From: Alphaproteobacteria bacterium
Lineage (GTDB): Bacteria > Myxococcota_A > UBA796 > CAJQPC01
Assembly (NCBI GenBank): GCA_020632795.1
Contig: JACKEV010000008.1
Location: 620,001-684,000, forward strand
Length of the DNA stretch: 64,000 nt
Reading direction: 5' to 3'
In this document: in pieces, positions 62,634 through 64,000 of the stretch
Numbering within the stretch: the first letter of the stretch is position 1
Layout: every line of letters starts with the position of its first letter
Position numbers and translations under genes: made by a program
The notes under the pieces: generated by a model
What the model was told of the DNA's origin: nothing
Databases searched by the model: none
What the model saw: only the letters and a program-made list of their open reading frames with translations

Positions 62634-63460
62634 ACACACCCTCGCGTCGCAACCTCTTCTCTCCGCTGAACATCGCCCTGCAGGTCGGCGCCCTGGAGCT
62701 GGGGGCCGACCCGGAGCCCGCCTGGACCTCCACGGGGGACGGCTTCACCCCTGCCACGGACGCCGGCACCGCCGAGTACAAGGTGGGCAGCCAGCTCGCG
62801 GCGATCGGTCACACCGACGCGCCGTCCAGCCACACCCTGTATGAGCACCTCATGCTCGTGGACACCCCGGCGACCGGCTACGCGGTCTACCCCGCTCAGG
62901 CCCCTCGGCTCCCCGGCGCCAGCCCCTCCGACGTGGACGTCGTCGAGCGCGGCACCCAGTACGCCAACGCGAGCGCGTTCATCGCCAACGTGCGGGGCGA
63001 CCTGGGGCTGGGGTCGACGGACTCGGCCACCTACGCCCGCGCGGCCGTGCGACGCTTCGAGGTCGACGACGTCTCCGATCTGGCGAACGATCTGTCCGAG
63101 GTCTCCCCGGCCAGCCTGGCCATCTCCAAGCTGGTGGGCAAGGACGCCGAGGACAACGTCGTGATCGGCTGGGTGTACACCGAGACGGCCACCACGGTGG
63201 GCTCCAAGGCGGTCAAGCAGGTCCACCAGTTCATCCCGCCGCAGCTGCTGCTGCCCCCCAACGAGGGCCTGGTCATCAAGGACTTCGACAACACCAGCAG
63301 TTGGGATCTCCAGGACCTGGTCAATGAGAAGGTGCAGGTGGGCTGGCAGTACTCGCGCTGTCTGTGCTGGTACGAGGAGATCGACTCGCAGGGCGAGCTG
63401 GCGAGCGCGGGCATGCCCTCGGCGCCTGCGACCCCCGACGGCGTCTCAGACTGGACCTGA
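62630..63460 (+). CDS. unknown protein between kinase and SAVED gene
   Basis: A 276-residue soluble protein starting MNTPSRRNLFSPLNIALQVG. It has mixed strands and helices, with segments YKVGSQLAAIGHTDAPSSHT, YEHLMLVDTPATGYAVYPAQ and FIPPQLLLPPNEGLVIKD. No catalytic motif, membrane segment or signal peptide is clear. The two Cys are in the tail (SRCLCWYEE). ATG 62630 overlaps the kinase stop by 4 bases, and the SAVED gene starts 5 bases after its stop. It is therefore a co-translated partner, possibly an effector or substrate of the neighbouring kinase. I do not recognise the family. Confidence 0.65.
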   Translation: MNTPSRRNLFSPLNIALQVGALELGADPEPAWTSTGDGFTPATDAGTAEYKVGSQLAAIGHTDAPSSHTLYEHLMLVDTPATGYAVYPAQAPRLPGASPSDVDVVERGTQYANASAFIANVRGDLGLGSTDSATYARAAVRRFEVDDVSDLANDLSEVSPASLAISKLVGKDAEDNVVIGWVYTETATTVGSKAVKQVHQFIPPQLLLPPNEGLVIKDFDNTSSWDLQDLVNEKVQVGWQYSRCLCWYEEIDSQGELASAGMPSAPATPDGVSDWT

Positions 63461-63465
63461 GCCCC

Positions 63466-64000
63466 ATGACCGCACAGACCCTTAGGCCCTGGCTCGCGCT
63501 CAGCCTGATCGGCTGGGTGCAGGGCCGGCGCTCTGAGCTGGACCCCGAGCAGATCGAGGACGCCATCCGCCAACAGGGCGGGGTGTTGGAGGGGCCGATC
63601 CATGAGATCGACCTCTCTCAAGATGGCATCGCATACGGAGACTGGGACCACGCCCGGCACCTGCTCCGGGAGCGCCTGGCCCCGTTCGAGGCGCGCATGC
63701 GCGCGGCCCGTGGGCACGGGATCGGCGTGTTCGGCTTCGCGTCGATCCCTCAGCTCGCGGACCTGGGGGGGCTGCTGGGCAACGAGCGGTCGCGCATTCG
63801 GGTCTTTCCCCGGCATCACGACACGACCCGGGGGCTGCGCTGGCTGGCGTCCACCGCCGACGCGGCGCCCTACGACCCCGCCGAGCCCGTGGGCGAGGTG
63901 CGCGGTCACCGGGACATCGCTCTGATCGTCGAGGTCAGCGGGCAGGTCCGCGTGGCCGATGTGGTCGAGGTCATGGAGGAGCAGGGGCTGGCGTTCGATG
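63466..64000 (+). CDS. SAVED-domain protein, N-terminal part (cut by window end)
   Basis: An open frame from ATG 63466 to the window end, at least 178 residues. It reads MTAQTLRPWLALSLIGWVQG, then GHGIGVFGFASIPQLADLGG, LLGNERSRIRVFPRHHDTTR and later RGHRDIALIVEVSGQVRV. The order of a strand ending in an SIPQL-type turn, a GxLL helix, the PRHHDT segment and the I-x-L-I-V strand matches SAVED domains, sensors of cyclic oligonucleotides in CBASS and type III CRISPR effectors. A CHAT or other effector domain could follow beyond the window, as in SAVED-CHAT proteins. It starts 5 bases after the upstream gene. Confidence in SAVED is moderate. Confidence 0.65.
   Translation, partial: MTAQTLRPWLALSLIGWVQGRRSELDPEQIEDAIRQQGGVLEGPIHEIDLSQDGIAYGDWDHARHLLRERLAPFEARMRAARGHGIGVFGFASIPQLADLGGLLGNERSRIRVFPRHHDTTRGLRWLASTADAAPYDPAEPVGEVRGHRDIALIVEVSGQVRVADVVEVMEEQGLAFD

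Noticed and set aside
1..64000. tRNA or rRNA genes
   Set aside because: No cloverleaf with a GTTCRANNC arm or ribosomal RNA stretch was noticed on either strand by eye; a covariance scan would settle this.

Overview
The window is very GC-rich, densely packed bacterial DNA. It most resembles a member of the Myxococcota. The reasons are many short-signal lipoproteins with 'LLLACS'-type lipoboxes, several secreted proteins ending in a hydrophobic stretch plus an Arg cluster (MYXO-CTERM-like tails), an RCC1-repeat lipoprotein family, a Ser/Thr kinase fused to an ATPase-like/TPR-like region, CHAT proteases, and operons with 4-8 base overlaps. No rRNA or tRNA gene was seen. LAYOUT. 1-10.8 kb: a partial gene, two duplicated small lipoprotein genes, a three-gene set of coiled-coil, EF-hand and membrane proteins, a secreted zinc-phospholipase-C-like protein, two paralogous lipoproteins, a WYL regulator and a VOC protein. 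11-19.3 kb: a membrane protein and a two-gene operon of an Hsp90-like ATPase and an 1846-residue protein. 19.5-23.3 kb: four RCC1-like proteins, three of them tandem paralogues. 23.3-30.6 kb: a NACHT-pentapeptide NTPase, a metallophosphoesterase, a CotH-like protein and smaller genes. 30.8-40.9 kb: three sulfotransferase-like proteins, a GNAT enzyme, a MurE-like ligase, a diheme lipoprotein, a beta-barrel protein, a sugar-nucleotide-type dehydratase/reductase and a sulfatase-family protein. 40.9-50.8 kb: the CRISPR locus. It has cas6 on the minus strand, then a divergent operon of reverse transcriptase-primase fusion, cas1, cas2 and a small membrane protein, a leader, and an array of 60 repeats and 59 spacers. 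No Cas10, Cas7 or other interference gene is in the window. 50.8-64 kb: a broken transposase, a Card1-like PD-(D/E)XK nuclease without a CARF domain, a five-gene minus-strand operon (membrane-anchored protein, anti-sigma-like protein, sigma-like protein, CHAT protein, CHAT-STAND protein), and a divergent operon of a Ser/Thr kinase, an unknown protein and a SAVED-domain protein cut by the window end. HOW IT MAY WORK TOGETHER. The RT-primase fusion, Cas1 and Cas2 form an adaptation module probably able to take spacers from RNA, and Cas6 processes the array transcript. The array repeat ends in ATTGAAAC, and RT-linked Cas1 modules are usually associated with type III systems. The flanking SAVED sensor, two CHAT proteases and a sigma-like factor resemble parts of the type III-B proteolytic cascade reported from the myxobacterium Haliangium ochraceum (SAVED-CHAT to caspase-like protease to sigma factor). 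That functional link is inference, since no cyclic-oligonucleotide synthase is visible here.
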